Assembly: GCF_012641405.1 (NCBI RefSeq)
Contig: NZ_JABAII010000002.1
Location: 310,001 to 374,000 of the forward strand
Length of the DNA: 64,000 nucleotides
Source: Rhizobium sp. P40RR-XXII
Lineage (GTDB): Bacteria > Pseudomonadota > Alphaproteobacteria > Rhizobiales > Rhizobiaceae
Direction of reading: 5' to 3'
Part shown: piece after piece, positions 37,693 through 46,130 of the stretch
Layout of the letters: each line of letters begins with the position of its first letter
How positions within the stretch are numbered: position 1 is the stretch's first letter
The notes under the pieces: generated by a model
What the model was told of the DNA's origin: nothing
Database searches by the model: none
The model's input: only the letters and a program-made list of their open reading frames with translations
Position numbers and translations under genes: made by a program

Positions 37693-38085
37693 ATGTCCCT
37701 AGTCAGTGAAATCCCCGCTGCCGCCTCGAACCTCGTTGCGGAACATTATGCCCGCAGGCTTGCCTTCGAGACCGATTGCTCCGATGTGCGTCAGGCCATG
37801 ACCTCAGGCAATCCGGATTTCGTCCTGCTTGATGTTCGCGGTCCAGCCATGTTCCAGGAGCAGCATATTCCCGGCTCGATCAATCTGCCGCATGGCAAGA
37901 TGACCGCGCGGAAGATGGCGGAATGGCCTGACGATACGCTGTTCGTCGTTTATTGCGCCGGCCCGCATTGCAACGGCACCGACAAGGCGGCCTGGCGACT
38001 GGGCACGCTCGGCAAGCGCGTGAAGGTCATGATCGGCGGCATGACCGGCTGGGCGGACGAGGGGCACCCATTCGAAAGAGGCTAG
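37693..38085 (+). CDS. Rhodanese-like sulfurtransferase
   Basis: A 130-residue single-domain rhodanese. The motif LLDVRGPAMFQEQHIPGSINLPH (46-67) leads to the active-site loop VVYCAGPHCNGTDKAA with Cys88 as the persulfide-carrying residue, and the end GGMTGWADEG is typical. Divergent from the ftrA-type gene, which probably regulates it. Start ATG at 37693 follows AAAGAAGGAG. Confidence 0.9.
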   Translation: MSLVSEIPAAASNLVAEHYARRLAFETDCSDVRQAMTSGNPDFVLLDVRGPAMFQEQHIPGSINLPHGKMTARKMAEWPDDTLFVVYCAGPHCNGTDKAAWRLGTLGKRVKVMIGGMTGWADEGHPFERG

Positions 38086-38099
38086 CAGGCAAAGAGGAC

Positions 38100-38131
38100 A
38101 ACCCGGCGCCTGCCGGGTTTGCCCATTTTTA
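38100..38131 (+). terminator. Rho-independent terminator after the rhodanese gene
   Basis: ACCCGGC (38101-38107) and GCCGGGT (38112-38118), extended by A38100-T38119, with loop GCCT, followed at short distance by ATTTTT (38125-38130). Confidence 0.75.
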
Positions 38132-38227
38132 TGACACTGCGAAAAACTTCGGCACCTACGTCATTTGACTGTCGCGCCGCTTCTCGTTCCGTGGCACTGT
38201 GCGAGTAAGCATAACGGGAACAAAAGT

Positions 38228-39277
38228 ATGATCCTCAATCCATTTGACGATCGAGCGGAAAAGCCGAAGGCCAAGATCGCCATCACTTTCACGCTGCTGA
38301 TCGCGTTCAACATTGCCGCATGGATATGGGCCTGGCTCGCTTTCGCTGACAGGCCATCGCTGCTGGGTATTGCGCTTCTTGCCTATATGTTCGGGCTTCG
38401 CCACGCCTTCGATGCCGATCACATCGCCGCGATCGACAACGTCGTGCGCAAGCTGATCCAGGAAAGGAAGCAGCCCTATGCGGTCGGCTTCTTCTTCTCG
38501 CTCGGCCATTCCTCGATCGTCGTGATCGCCTCGATCCTGATTGCCGCGACCGCGGCCGCCATGCAGAGCCAGCTCGATTCCTTCCACGATATCGGCGGCG
38601 TCATCGGCACCACCGTATCGGCCGTGTTCCTGCTACTGATCAGCATTGCCAATCTCTTTGTCCTCAGAGGCGTATGGTCCGCCTTCAGGCGGGCGCAGAG
38701 GGGCGAGAGGATCGCGGACGAGGATCTCGATACGCTGCTTGCCGGCGGCGGTTTTCTGGCGCGCATATTCCGGCCGATGTTCAAGGTCGTCACCAGCTCC
38801 TGGCATATGTATCCGATCGGTTTTCTCTTCGGCCTCGGCTTCGACACCGCGACGGAAATCGGGCTTCTCGGCATTTCCGCCGCCCAAGCCGCGCAGGGCA
38901 TGTCCTTCTGGACCATCCTCGTCTTCCCGGCGCTCTTCACCGCCGGCATGTCGCTGATGGATACGCTCGACAGCACGCTGATGACCGGCGCCTATGGCTG
39001 GGCCTTCGTCAAGCCGATCCGCAAGCTCTGGTACAATCTGACGATCACGGCGGCCTCGGTCGTCGTCGCGGTCTTCATTGGCGGCATCGAGGCGCTGGGG
39101 CTGATCTCCGACAAGCTCGGCCTCGAAGGCGGCTTCTGGAGCTTCATCGGCGAACTCAATGACAATCTTGCCAATTTCGGCTTCGCCGTCGTCGGCATTT
39201 TCCTGCTGAGCTGGCTGATTTCGACCGTCCTCTACAAAGCCAGGGGATACGACAACTTGCAGATCGATCGTTCATGA
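38228..39277 (+). CDS. Nickel/cobalt transporter, NiCoT family (HoxN/NixA)
   Basis: A 349-residue permease of the inner membrane that takes up Ni2+ or Co2+ for enzymes such as urease and hydrogenase or for B12. Family signature RHAFDADHIAAIDN lies in helix 2; FGLGFDTATEI and LFTAGMSLMDTLDS follow in later helices; about eight helices in all. The ATG at 38228 is chosen on family start. No nickel enzyme is adjacent, and I see no recognisable riboswitch in the 140-base leader. Confidence 0.93.
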   Translation: MILNPFDDRAEKPKAKIAITFTLLIAFNIAAWIWAWLAFADRPSLLGIALLAYMFGLRHAFDADHIAAIDNVVRKLIQERKQPYAVGFFFSLGHSSIVVIASILIAATAAAMQSQLDSFHDIGGVIGTTVSAVFLLLISIANLFVLRGVWSAFRRAQRGERIADEDLDTLLAGGGFLARIFRPMFKVVTSSWHMYPIGFLFGLGFDTATEIGLLGISAAQAAQGMSFWTILVFPALFTAGMSLMDTLDSTLMTGAYGWAFVKPIRKLWYNLTITAASVVVAVFIGGIEALGLISDKLGLEGGFWSFIGELNDNLANFGFAVVGIFLLSWLISTVLYKARGYDNLQIDRS

Positions 39278-39363
39278 CGCATCATCGCCCCCAGGGATCG
39301 AGCATGCCGTGACTGGAAATCGCCGTTCGCCGCTCCAGTTATACGCGATGAGGGGCCAGAATC

Positions 39364-39897
39364 ATGATCCATGCAAGCAATATTCGCAACCTGGCGTTGT
39401 TAATTGGCGCCTTGTGCATCATCAGCGCCGGCACCGCCTCCTCGCAACCCGTCGCGAATTGTCCGTTGCGGCCCGCTGTCAGCGCCGAGCGCCAGACGTT
39501 GAATTGCGAAGCTGGGCTTAGCATCACCGTCGAGCGCGGCGCGCACTACCGGCTCGCGGACCGCAACCGTGATGGCCAGGTGGATGCTCTTGTGCTCGAC
39601 AGCAAGGCAGCGCTGATCGATGTGGATGCCGGTCGCATTCAGGGCGGATTCGAGGTGGTAACGCCACAAGCAATCGCCGCCGTGCGCGGCACACGATGGG
39701 CAGTCGACGTGAAACGCGCCAACACATCCGTGCTGGTCTTGCGCGGCCGTGTCGCGGTCAACAAGGTATCGACCGGGCAGGGGGTTACGCTCGGCCGAGG
39801 GCAAGGCGTCGACGTCGACCGCAGCCGCTCCCCATTGCGTGTCACCCAATGGGGACAACCGCGCATAAACGCTTTGATGGCTCGCCTCGGCCAGTGA
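39364..39897 (+). CDS. FecR-domain periplasmic protein
   Basis: A 177-residue exported protein with a signal peptide (LALLIGALCIISAGTASS-Q). The core matches the FecR fold: ALIDVDAGRIQGGFEVVTPQAIAAVRGTRWAVDVKRANTSVLVLRGRVAVNK, with G-T-x-W/F and the closing GQGVDV. It has no N-terminal anti-sigma helix and therefore acts outside the cytoplasm. It ends 12 bases before a CHASE2-adenylate cyclase gene, so it probably cooperates with that sensor, for example as an outer ligand-sensing partner. Confidence 0.85.
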   Translation: MIHASNIRNLALLIGALCIISAGTASSQPVANCPLRPAVSAERQTLNCEAGLSITVERGAHYRLADRNRDGQVDALVLDSKAALIDVDAGRIQGGFEVVTPQAIAAVRGTRWAVDVKRANTSVLVLRGRVAVNKVSTGQGVTLGRGQGVDVDRSRSPLRVTQWGQPRINALMARLGQ

Positions 39898-39909
39898 GAC
39901 CCGGACGCC

Positions 39910-41769
39910 ATGCGCAGACCACCGCTGCAGACGCTGATTGCGCTTCTCTTGACTGCCGTCTGGGGATTGGGCCTCGGCATCGCGCATCTGCGCGGTGACA
40001 TTCCCTTCGTCGACAACGCCGAAGCGACGTTGACGAACCTCCGCAATACACTCGGCGGCAGCCACCCACCACCCGATCTCGTCACGATCGTTGCCATAGA
40101 TGATGATACGTCGCGCGTGGCGGGGCACTATCCCTTGTCGCGCACCACGCTCGCCAGGATCATCGATGCCATCGGCGCGTTGGGGCCGAAAGCCATTGCG
40201 CTCGACCTGCTTCTGCTCGATTCCGGCGACGAGGCCGGCGATTCCGCGTTGGAGCAATCGCTGAAGCGAACGAAAGTCGTGCTGGCTGCGGCGGGCATTT
40301 TCCCCGAAAGCCGACAGCGTGTCGTTGACGACAGCAGGGAACCTCTCGCCCGCGTGCCAAGCGCACTGCAATTCCTCCAACCGCAGCAGCGGTTCGCCGA
40401 TGCCGCAAGCTATGGTGTCGTCAATGTGCAGACGGACAAGGCGGGAACGCCGCGTTTCGTTCCGATGCTGTTTCGCAGCGGCGAGCGAATCGAGCCGTCC
40501 TTTTCGCTGCGCGTCGTTTCCGCTGCAACCGATGAGCAGACAACCGTCATCTCCGATCGTATCAAGATCGGTGACCGGTCCATCCAGACCGATACCGGCT
40601 ATCTCTTGCCGCTCTCTTTCTACGGTCCGCGCGGCACGATCCGCACCATCAGCGCCAGCGCGGCGCTCAACGGGCAATTGCCGGAAGCTGCGATCAAGGA
40701 TCATGTCGTCGTCATCGGCGCAACCGTTACCGGTGGCGGCGATGTCTTTCCGACGCCTTTCGATCCCGTTCTGCCGGGTGTCGAGGTTATCTCCACCTCG
40801 ATCACGCATCTGATTGCCGGAGACGGCCTGGTGCGCGACCGCAACATTCGCTTCATCGATCTCTATTTCGCCGTCGGTTTGCCGCTGCTCGTCGTCGGCC
40901 TTCTCTCCTGGCAACGCAGCACCTTCGGCCTGATAACAGCTCTCGGCGTCGTGCTCCTCTGGTTCGCAGTCAATGTCAGCGCTTTCAAGCATGGGATCTG
41001 GCTGAGTGCCGCCCTGCCGATTGCCGCGACCGTCCCGACGGCGCTGCTGTTTGGCACTGTACAGCTTTGGTTCGACCGCAGGCGGGCCACGCGCTTCGCC
41101 AAGCAAAGCGAACTCCTGCAGCGCATCGAGGCGCCCGGTCTTGCCGAACATCTTGCCCGTGATCCCGATTTTCTAGCAAGCCCGGTGCATCAGCAAGCCG
41201 CCGTCGTCTTCATCGATATCAACGGTTTCACGGGGCTCAGCGAAACGATCGGCCCGACGGCCGTGCGGGAACTGCTGAACGGCTTTTACAATCTCGTCGA
41301 CGAGGAAGTGACTGCATGCGGCGGCGCTATCACCAGCTTCATGGGCGATGGAGCGATGATCCTTTTCGGCTTGCCGCAACCGAAACCGAGCGATTCCGCC
41401 GATGCGGCGCGCTGTTGCATTCGTCTGGCCGCGCGTATGAGAGGCTGGCTCTCGGCCATGCCGGAGACGGTCGCATCCCGTATCGGCTTCAAGATCGGCG
41501 CGCATTTCGGCACTATCGTCGCCTCGAGGCTGGGTGGTGGGGGTCGCCAGCAGATCACGGCAACCGGCGACACGGTCAACATCGCCAGCCGACTGATGGA
41601 GGTCGCCGCCAGCCATCGGGCGGAGGTCGCTCTCAGTGACGAGCTGTTGCTCTCAGCCGGCCGGGACAGCACCCCTTTCAAGGAGGGGAACCTCCATGGC
41701 CCGATCGATACAGGCTTGCGTGGCCGCGCCGGAACATTGACCATATGGCTCTGGCGCAGCCGGACGTGA
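39910..41769 (+). CDS. CHASE2-domain class III adenylate/guanylate cyclase
   Basis: A 619-residue sensor cyclase: one N-terminal helix (about 8-26), a periplasmic CHASE2 domain (about 30-312), three helices (about 317-386) and a cytoplasmic class III cyclase domain (about 428-610). Metal-binding Asp436 (FIDINGFTGL) and Asp480 (FMGDGAMILFG) are both present, as is TGDTVNIASRL, so it should be active. The specific product (cAMP or cGMP) cannot be assigned with confidence. It forms an operon with the FecR-domain gene upstream. Confidence 0.9.
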   Translation: MRRPPLQTLIALLLTAVWGLGLGIAHLRGDIPFVDNAEATLTNLRNTLGGSHPPPDLVTIVAIDDDTSRVAGHYPLSRTTLARIIDAIGALGPKAIALDLLLLDSGDEAGDSALEQSLKRTKVVLAAAGIFPESRQRVVDDSREPLARVPSALQFLQPQQRFADAASYGVVNVQTDKAGTPRFVPMLFRSGERIEPSFSLRVVSAATDEQTTVISDRIKIGDRSIQTDTGYLLPLSFYGPRGTIRTISASAALNGQLPEAAIKDHVVVIGATVTGGGDVFPTPFDPVLPGVEVISTSITHLIAGDGLVRDRNIRFIDLYFAVGLPLLVVGLLSWQRSTFGLITALGVVLLWFAVNVSAFKHGIWLSAALPIAATVPTALLFGTVQLWFDRRRATRFAKQSELLQRIEAPGLAEHLARDPDFLASPVHQQAAVVFIDINGFTGLSETIGPTAVRELLNGFYNLVDEEVTACGGAITSFMGDGAMILFGLPQPKPSDSADAARCCIRLAARMRGWLSAMPETVASRIGFKIGAHFGTIVASRLGGGGRQQITATGDTVNIASRLMEVAASHRAEVALSDELLLSAGRDSTPFKEGNLHGPIDTGLRGRAGTLTIWLWRSRT

Positions 41770-41795
41770 TCACGCCGGCCTCGACGTGTCAGCTT

Positions 41796-42395
41796 TCATT
41801 CATGCCACATCGGAACGATCGAAATCACCAGGAGGCAGGCGAGGGAGACGTTGACCGCGCGCCATTGCCACGCGGTTTTCAATAGGCGCCCGAGCATTTG
41901 TCCGAGAATGCACCACACGGCGAGCGAGAAAGCCGCGACGAGACAGAAGGTCACACCGAGCAGGATCGCAAGTCTGACGGGACTTTCCGCCAGCGCGGCG
42001 AAAGAAGCGGCAGCACCCATGGTCATCGCCCAGCCCTTGAGATTGTGCCAGAGCATCCAGAGACCGGCGAGGAAGCCGGTGGGCCTCGCCATTTGCCCGG
42101 CCTCGCTCGGCGGGCCGCTCCCGCCGATGCGGACGGCAAGCCAGATCAGGTAGAGCGAACCCAGCGTCTTCATGCCGATCTGCAGCACCGGCAGGGCCAG
42201 CAATACGCCGCCAAGCCCCGCGGCCGTCGCGCCGGCCATGGAGCCGAGGCCGACAGCAAAACCGGCCATGACCGGTACCGACCGGCGAAAGCCGAAATGC
42301 GCGCCGGACGCGGTCGCGAGCGTCGTAGCACCCCCTGGCGTTATGGTCGAAACCAATGCGAAGAGGATCAGCGGCAACAGGGTTTCGACAGTCAT
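41796..42395 (-). CDS. LysE/RhtB family amino acid exporter
   Basis: A 199-residue inner-membrane transporter with six helices. Characteristic pieces are PLILFALVSTITPGGATTLATASGAHFGFRRSVPVMAGF near the N-terminus and TLGSLYLIWLAVRIG. The family exports amino acids or homoserine lactone-like solutes. The ATG at 42395 matches the family start. The gene is divergent from a LysR regulator, the usual arrangement for a LysR-controlled exporter. Confidence 0.9.
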   Translation of the reverse strand: MTVETLLPLILFALVSTITPGGATTLATASGAHFGFRRSVPVMAGFAVGLGSMAGATAAGLGGVLLALPVLQIGMKTLGSLYLIWLAVRIGGSGPPSEAGQMARPTGFLAGLWMLWHNLKGWAMTMGAAASFAALAESPVRLAILLGVTFCLVAAFSLAVWCILGQMLGRLLKTAWQWRAVNVSLACLLVISIVPMWHE

Positions 42396-42470
42396 CTCCA
42401 GCCTTTCTCGATTTTGAGACAAGGGATAGAGATATGGCCTTCATCAGCAAAACGAATATTGAAGGATCGT

Positions 42471-42491
42471 CGCATTAGCATTTATAATGCG
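42471..42491. promoter_or_regulatory. Candidate LysR operator (T-N11-A dyad)
   Basis: CGCATTA (42471-42477) and TAATGCG (42485-42491) form a perfect dyad with a 7-base centre, including the T-N11-A pattern of LysR sites. It overlaps the first possible ATG (42487) of the LysR gene and lies between the two divergent genes. Confidence 0.6.
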
Positions 42492-43371
42492 AGCCATGAT
42501 CCGGAATTTCGATATAGCCCTTATCCGAACTTTCGCTGCTGTCGCCGACAAAAGCAGCATGACGGTTGCCGCCAATATGCTGCATATGACCCAGGGTGCC
42601 GTCAGCCAGCAGATCAAGCGATTGGAGGACATGCTTGATTGTGCCCTGTTCGAGCGGGATAGGCGCGGATTGCGGCTGACGGAAGCGGGGGAACGATTGC
42701 TCGGCAAGGCCCGCCGCCTGCTGGCATTGAACGACGAAATCTGGGACGACATGACGGAGAGGAGCGTTCGCGGCAGCGTCCGGCTCGGTGTTCCCTACGA
42801 TCTCGTGGGAGCAACGCTGGCACCCGTACTGAAGTTCTATGCCGAGCGTCATCCGCATGTGGAGATTTCGCTGGTCTGCGCCTCGTCGCCGGAGCTGCTG
42901 GCGGAATTGGGGAAGGGAACCGTCGACCTCTGCGTGGTGGAGGAACCTTTTGGTCCGTCACAAGGCGAATGCCTTGGTGCCGAGCGGCTTGTCTGGGTGG
43001 GTGCAAAGGCGGGAAATGCCTATCGCAAGGTGCCTCTGCCGATCTCGATGGTGGCGGACACCTGTGCCTTTCGGTCATCCGTCTTTGCCGCACTCAGCAA
43101 GGATGGGTTGCGCTGGCGGACTGTTTTCGAGAACGGCAATATCGAGGCGACCACGGCGACGGTGCGCACGGATCTGGCAGTGACTGCCTGGCTCGCTTCC
43201 ACCGTTCCGGCCGATCTCGATATCCTCACCGTCGAGCAGGGACTGCCCGAATTGCCGGTCTTTGCGATCAACCTGCATTTGCCCAAGGGGGGCGCAACAC
43301 CGCAGGCTCTGGAGCTTGCCCGCCACATCCGCGAGGGCATGATGCGGCCGCGCCAATCCGCGGCCGCCTGA
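42487..43371 (+). CDS. LysR family transcriptional regulator
   Basis: A 294-residue regulator. The winged helix (about 8-66) has the LysR pattern TFAAVADKSSMTVAANMLHMTQGAVSQQIKRLE, followed by the periplasmic-binding-protein-like effector domain starting near GSVRLGVPYDLV. The ATG at 42487 or 42496 may be used. It is divergent from the LysE-type exporter and likely controls it. Confidence 0.9.
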   Translation: MRAMIRNFDIALIRTFAAVADKSSMTVAANMLHMTQGAVSQQIKRLEDMLDCALFERDRRGLRLTEAGERLLGKARRLLALNDEIWDDMTERSVRGSVRLGVPYDLVGATLAPVLKFYAERHPHVEISLVCASSPELLAELGKGTVDLCVVEEPFGPSQGECLGAERLVWVGAKAGNAYRKVPLPISMVADTCAFRSSVFAALSKDGLRWRTVFENGNIEATTATVRTDLAVTAWLASTVPADLDILTVEQGLPELPVFAINLHLPKGGATPQALELARHIREGMMRPRQSAAA

Positions 43372-43394
43372 ATTCCATCAGATATCAGACCTGC

Positions 43395-44486
43395 CTATGC
43401 CGCCTTCGGAAGAGGGCCGACATAGCGCGACTGCGGCCGGATAAGGCGCCCATCGAGCGTCTGTTCGCGCGCGTGGGCGATCCAGCCGACCGTGCGGCCG
43501 ATCGCGAAGACGCCGGTAAAGGCGTTGCGCGGGAAACCGAGCGCATCGAGCAACAGGGCGGTATAATATTCGACATTGACGTCCAAGGGCCGATCCGGCT
43601 TGCGCTCCTTCAGCAGGGCCAGAGCCGCCGCCTCGATCGCTTCCGCCAAGGCGATGCGTGCGGCATCCGCCTGTCCGCCCGCAAAAATCGGCTTCAGCGC
43701 CGTCTTCAAGGCATCGGCACGCGGATCGCGGACGCGATAGATGCGATGACCGAAACCCATCAGCCGCTCGCCATGATCGAGTGCCTGCGACAGCCAGGCG
43801 CGAGCGTTTTCGGGCTTGCCGACACCATCAAGCATATCGAGAACCGGGCCGGGGGCGCCGCCATGCAAGGGACCCTTGAGGGCGCTTATTGCCGCCAGCA
43901 CGGAGGAGGTCAGGCCCGCATGGGTCGAGGCAATGACGCGCGCGGCGAAGGTCGATGCGTTGAGGCCATGATCGGAAATCGTCACCAGATAGGCATCGAG
44001 ACCCGCCGTCTGCTCCGCCGTCGGAACGCGGCCTGTCAACATGCGCAGGATGTCTGCCGATTGGGAAAGCGATGCATCCGGCTTGATCGGCGTTTCGCGC
44101 CGCTGCAATCGCAACACGGCCGGCAGGAAGACAGCCGGCGCTGCCATCAGGCGGACCGCCGTCGCAAAGTCCTCGCCGTCGCCGAGGCGCGCCAGCAAGG
44201 CGCGTACGGCATCGACCGGCGGCAGTGCGAGCACAGCCGCATCGGCAGCCTCGACATGCGCGAAGAGCGCAAGGCGGGCCACGCCGAGCTGTGTGCGGAT
44301 GGAGGCTGCGTCGATATGCTCGTCGAATAGGCCATCGAGCAACAGCGCCGCGACATCTTCGAAGCGGCTGGTCGCCACCAGATCATCCAGCGACACGCCG
44401 CGGATGATCAGACGACCGGCTGCGCCATCGACGTCGGACAGCTTGGTTTCCGCGGCAATGACGTCTTCAAGACCACTTTTCATCAT
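43395..44486 (-). CDS. Citrate/methylcitrate synthase-family protein
   Basis: A 363-residue citrate synthase-fold enzyme, shorter than the housekeeping enzyme (about 430). The three active-site histidines' motifs are present: LVTISDHGLNASTF (His173), GPLHGGAPG (His208) and MGFGHRIYRVRDPR (His247). The general-base aspartate of the NVDFY motif is Glu306 in NVEYYTALLL. It may be a 2-methylcitrate synthase or an altered enzyme. It diverges from an HTH-citrate synthase fusion (44565) and shares its promoter region. Confidence 0.88.
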   Translation of the reverse strand: MMKSGLEDVIAAETKLSDVDGAAGRLIIRGVSLDDLVATSRFEDVAALLLDGLFDEHIDAASIRTQLGVARLALFAHVEAADAAVLALPPVDAVRALLARLGDGEDFATAVRLMAAPAVFLPAVLRLQRRETPIKPDASLSQSADILRMLTGRVPTAEQTAGLDAYLVTISDHGLNASTFAARVIASTHAGLTSSVLAAISALKGPLHGGAPGPVLDMLDGVGKPENARAWLSQALDHGERLMGFGHRIYRVRDPRADALKTALKPIFAGGQADAARIALAEAIEAAALALLKERKPDRPLDVNVEYYTALLLDALGFPRNAFTGVFAIGRTVGWIAHAREQTLDGRLIRPQSRYVGPLPKAA

Positions 44487-44526
44487 CGTTCTCCTTTGAC
44501 TATCCGATTAGATCGGGCCTATTTTT

Positions 44527-44557
44527 ATTGACGTCAATCTTGACGCAATTGATCAAT
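44527..44557. promoter_or_regulatory. Two palindromic operator candidates between divergent citrate synthase genes
   Basis: ATTGACGTCAAT (44527-44538) and ATTGATCAAT (44548-44557) are perfect palindromes whose centres lie 20 bases (two helical turns) apart, directly before the ATG at 44565. They are natural sites for the N-terminal DNA-binding domain of the HTH-citrate synthase fusion. Confidence 0.6.
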
Positions 44558-44564
44558 GTGAGGG

Positions 44565-45698
44565 ATGATGAGCTGGCTGACGGCGGAGCAGGCGCTGAGC
44601 CTGCTGGGAACGAAACCACAGACGCTATACGCCAATGTCAGCCGCGGTCGCATTCGTGCGAAGCCGGATCCCGCCGATACGCGGCGCAGCCTCTATTTTA
44701 CCGACGACGTGAAGCGACTGGTCACCCGCCATGCCGGCCGGCGCAAGACGGAGGCAGTGGCGGCCGAAGCCATTCAATGGGGCGATCCGGTCTTGCCATC
44801 GGCGCTGTCGACGGTTTCGAACGGCAGGCTCTTCTATCGCGGCAGGGATGCGGCATTGCTTGCCGAAAGCGCTGCTCTGGAGGACGTCGCGCTGTTGCTT
44901 TGGGACATGAAGCGGCCGTTACGCTTTGAGCAAAACGAGGCGCGGCCAAGACCTCCCTCGTTGAATGCTGCTTTCTCTGCCCTTGCCGAGCGCATAATGG
45001 GCGACCTGCCGTCACTTGGACGCTCGCTTCCAGCCCTGCAGAAGGAGGCGGAGAGCGTATTCGACACCGTGGCCGAAGCCTTGGCCCCCGGCGCATGGGA
45101 CGAACCGCTGCATCGACGTCTTGCCGCCGCCTGGAATCGTCCCGATGCGAGCGATCTGATACGCCGCAGCCTCGTGCTGCTCACCGATCATGAATTGAAT
45201 GCTTCGACCTTCACCGCACGGATCACGGCGTCCGCGGGAGCGACATTATCCGCCGCCGCTTTGTCCGGCCTTTCCACGCTGACGGGTCCTTTGCACGGCG
45301 GCGCATGGCAAAGCGTGCGCTCGCTGATCGCCCGGGCGGCCGTGACGGGCGCGGAGGAGGCGGTTCGCGGCTATCTCTCGGAGGGCCGAGCATTGCCGGC
45401 CTTCGGCCATCAGCTTTATCCGGATGTCGATATCCGTGCCGAGGCGCTGCTGCGCTGCTTTACGCTTCCACCGTTATTTGCTGGGGTTCGCGATGCCGGC
45501 GAACAGCTGGTCGGCGAACGCGTCAATGTTGACTTCGCTCTGACGGCGATGACCCATGCCTATCATCTCCCGGAGGATGCGCCGTTGATCATCTTCGCGC
45601 TGGCGCGGACGGTGGGCTGGCTCGCACATGCCATGGAGCAGGCGACCAGCGGCCGATTGATCCGGCCGCGTGCGCGCTATGTCGGCCCGCCGGTATAG
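44565..45698 (+). CDS. Citrate synthase family protein fused to an N-terminal helix-turn-helix domain
   Basis: A 377-residue fusion. Residues 4-57 form an excisionase/MerR-like winged helix (LTAEQALSLLGTKPQTLYAN, then SRGRI and RSLYFTDDV). From about residue 65 the chain is a citrate synthase fold with catalytic residues retained as LLTDHELNASTF (His209), GPLHGG (His244), AFGHQLYP (His282) and NVDF (Asp323). It could be a metabolite-sensing regulator using a citrate synthase as sensor, or an enzyme that also binds DNA. It diverges from the citrate synthase gene at 43395, with two palindromes just ahead of its start. Confidence 0.87.
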   Translation: MMSWLTAEQALSLLGTKPQTLYANVSRGRIRAKPDPADTRRSLYFTDDVKRLVTRHAGRRKTEAVAAEAIQWGDPVLPSALSTVSNGRLFYRGRDAALLAESAALEDVALLLWDMKRPLRFEQNEARPRPPSLNAAFSALAERIMGDLPSLGRSLPALQKEAESVFDTVAEALAPGAWDEPLHRRLAAAWNRPDASDLIRRSLVLLTDHELNASTFTARITASAGATLSAAALSGLSTLTGPLHGGAWQSVRSLIARAAVTGAEEAVRGYLSEGRALPAFGHQLYPDVDIRAEALLRCFTLPPLFAGVRDAGEQLVGERVNVDFALTAMTHAYHLPEDAPLIIFALARTVGWLAHAMEQATSGRLIRPRARYVGPPV

Positions 45699-45727
45699 TG
45701 ATTTTACCAGGAATGCGGCGTCGCCAC

Positions 45728-46099
45728 TCAGCTCACCGGCAAGTGACAAACGGCTTCGATGTTGTGGCCATCCGGATCGAGGATGAAGGCGCCATAGTAG
45801 TTCTCGTGATAGTGAGGACGAAGCCCGGGAGCGCCGTTATCGATGCCGCCGGCCGCAAGGGCCGCTTGGTGAAATTCATCGACAATCTTCCTGCTGCCGG
45901 TAGCGAAGGCTATATGCGCGCTTGTCTGCGGTGAATTACGCTGGCCGATCCAGAAGAATGCCTTCGGTTTCGCGCCATAGCCCGCAAAGGTTTCGCCTTC
46001 CGAGTAAAGACGTTCGATACCGAGAGGGCGCAATGCCGCGTCGTAGAATATTTTCGAACGTTCCACATCGAGAACGCCGATCGTCATATGGTCAAGCAT
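45728..46099 (-). CDS. VOC family (glyoxalase/bleomycin-resistance-like) protein
   Basis: From the ATG at 46099 the protein has 123 residues, one vicinal-oxygen-chelate domain: MLDHMTIGVLDVERSKIFYDAALRPLGIERL, a central PHYHENYYGAFILDPDGHNIEAVCH with the metal-binding His/Glu. Substrate unknown. It is in the same orientation as TehA. Confidence 0.85.
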   Translation of the reverse strand: MLDHMTIGVLDVERSKIFYDAALRPLGIERLYSEGETFAGYGAKPKAFFWIGQRNSPQTSAHIAFATGSRKIVDEFHQAALAAGGIDNGAPGLRPHYHENYYGAFILDPDGHNIEAVCHLPVS

Positions 46100-46130
46100 G
46101 CCGTCCTCCCAATAGCGTTCTTGAGCTTCC

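Noticed and set aside
39400..41151. 583-residue minus-strand frame opposite the FecR and cyclase genes
   Set aside because: It is a GC-rich shadow; the plus-strand proteins have clear domains and this frame has none.
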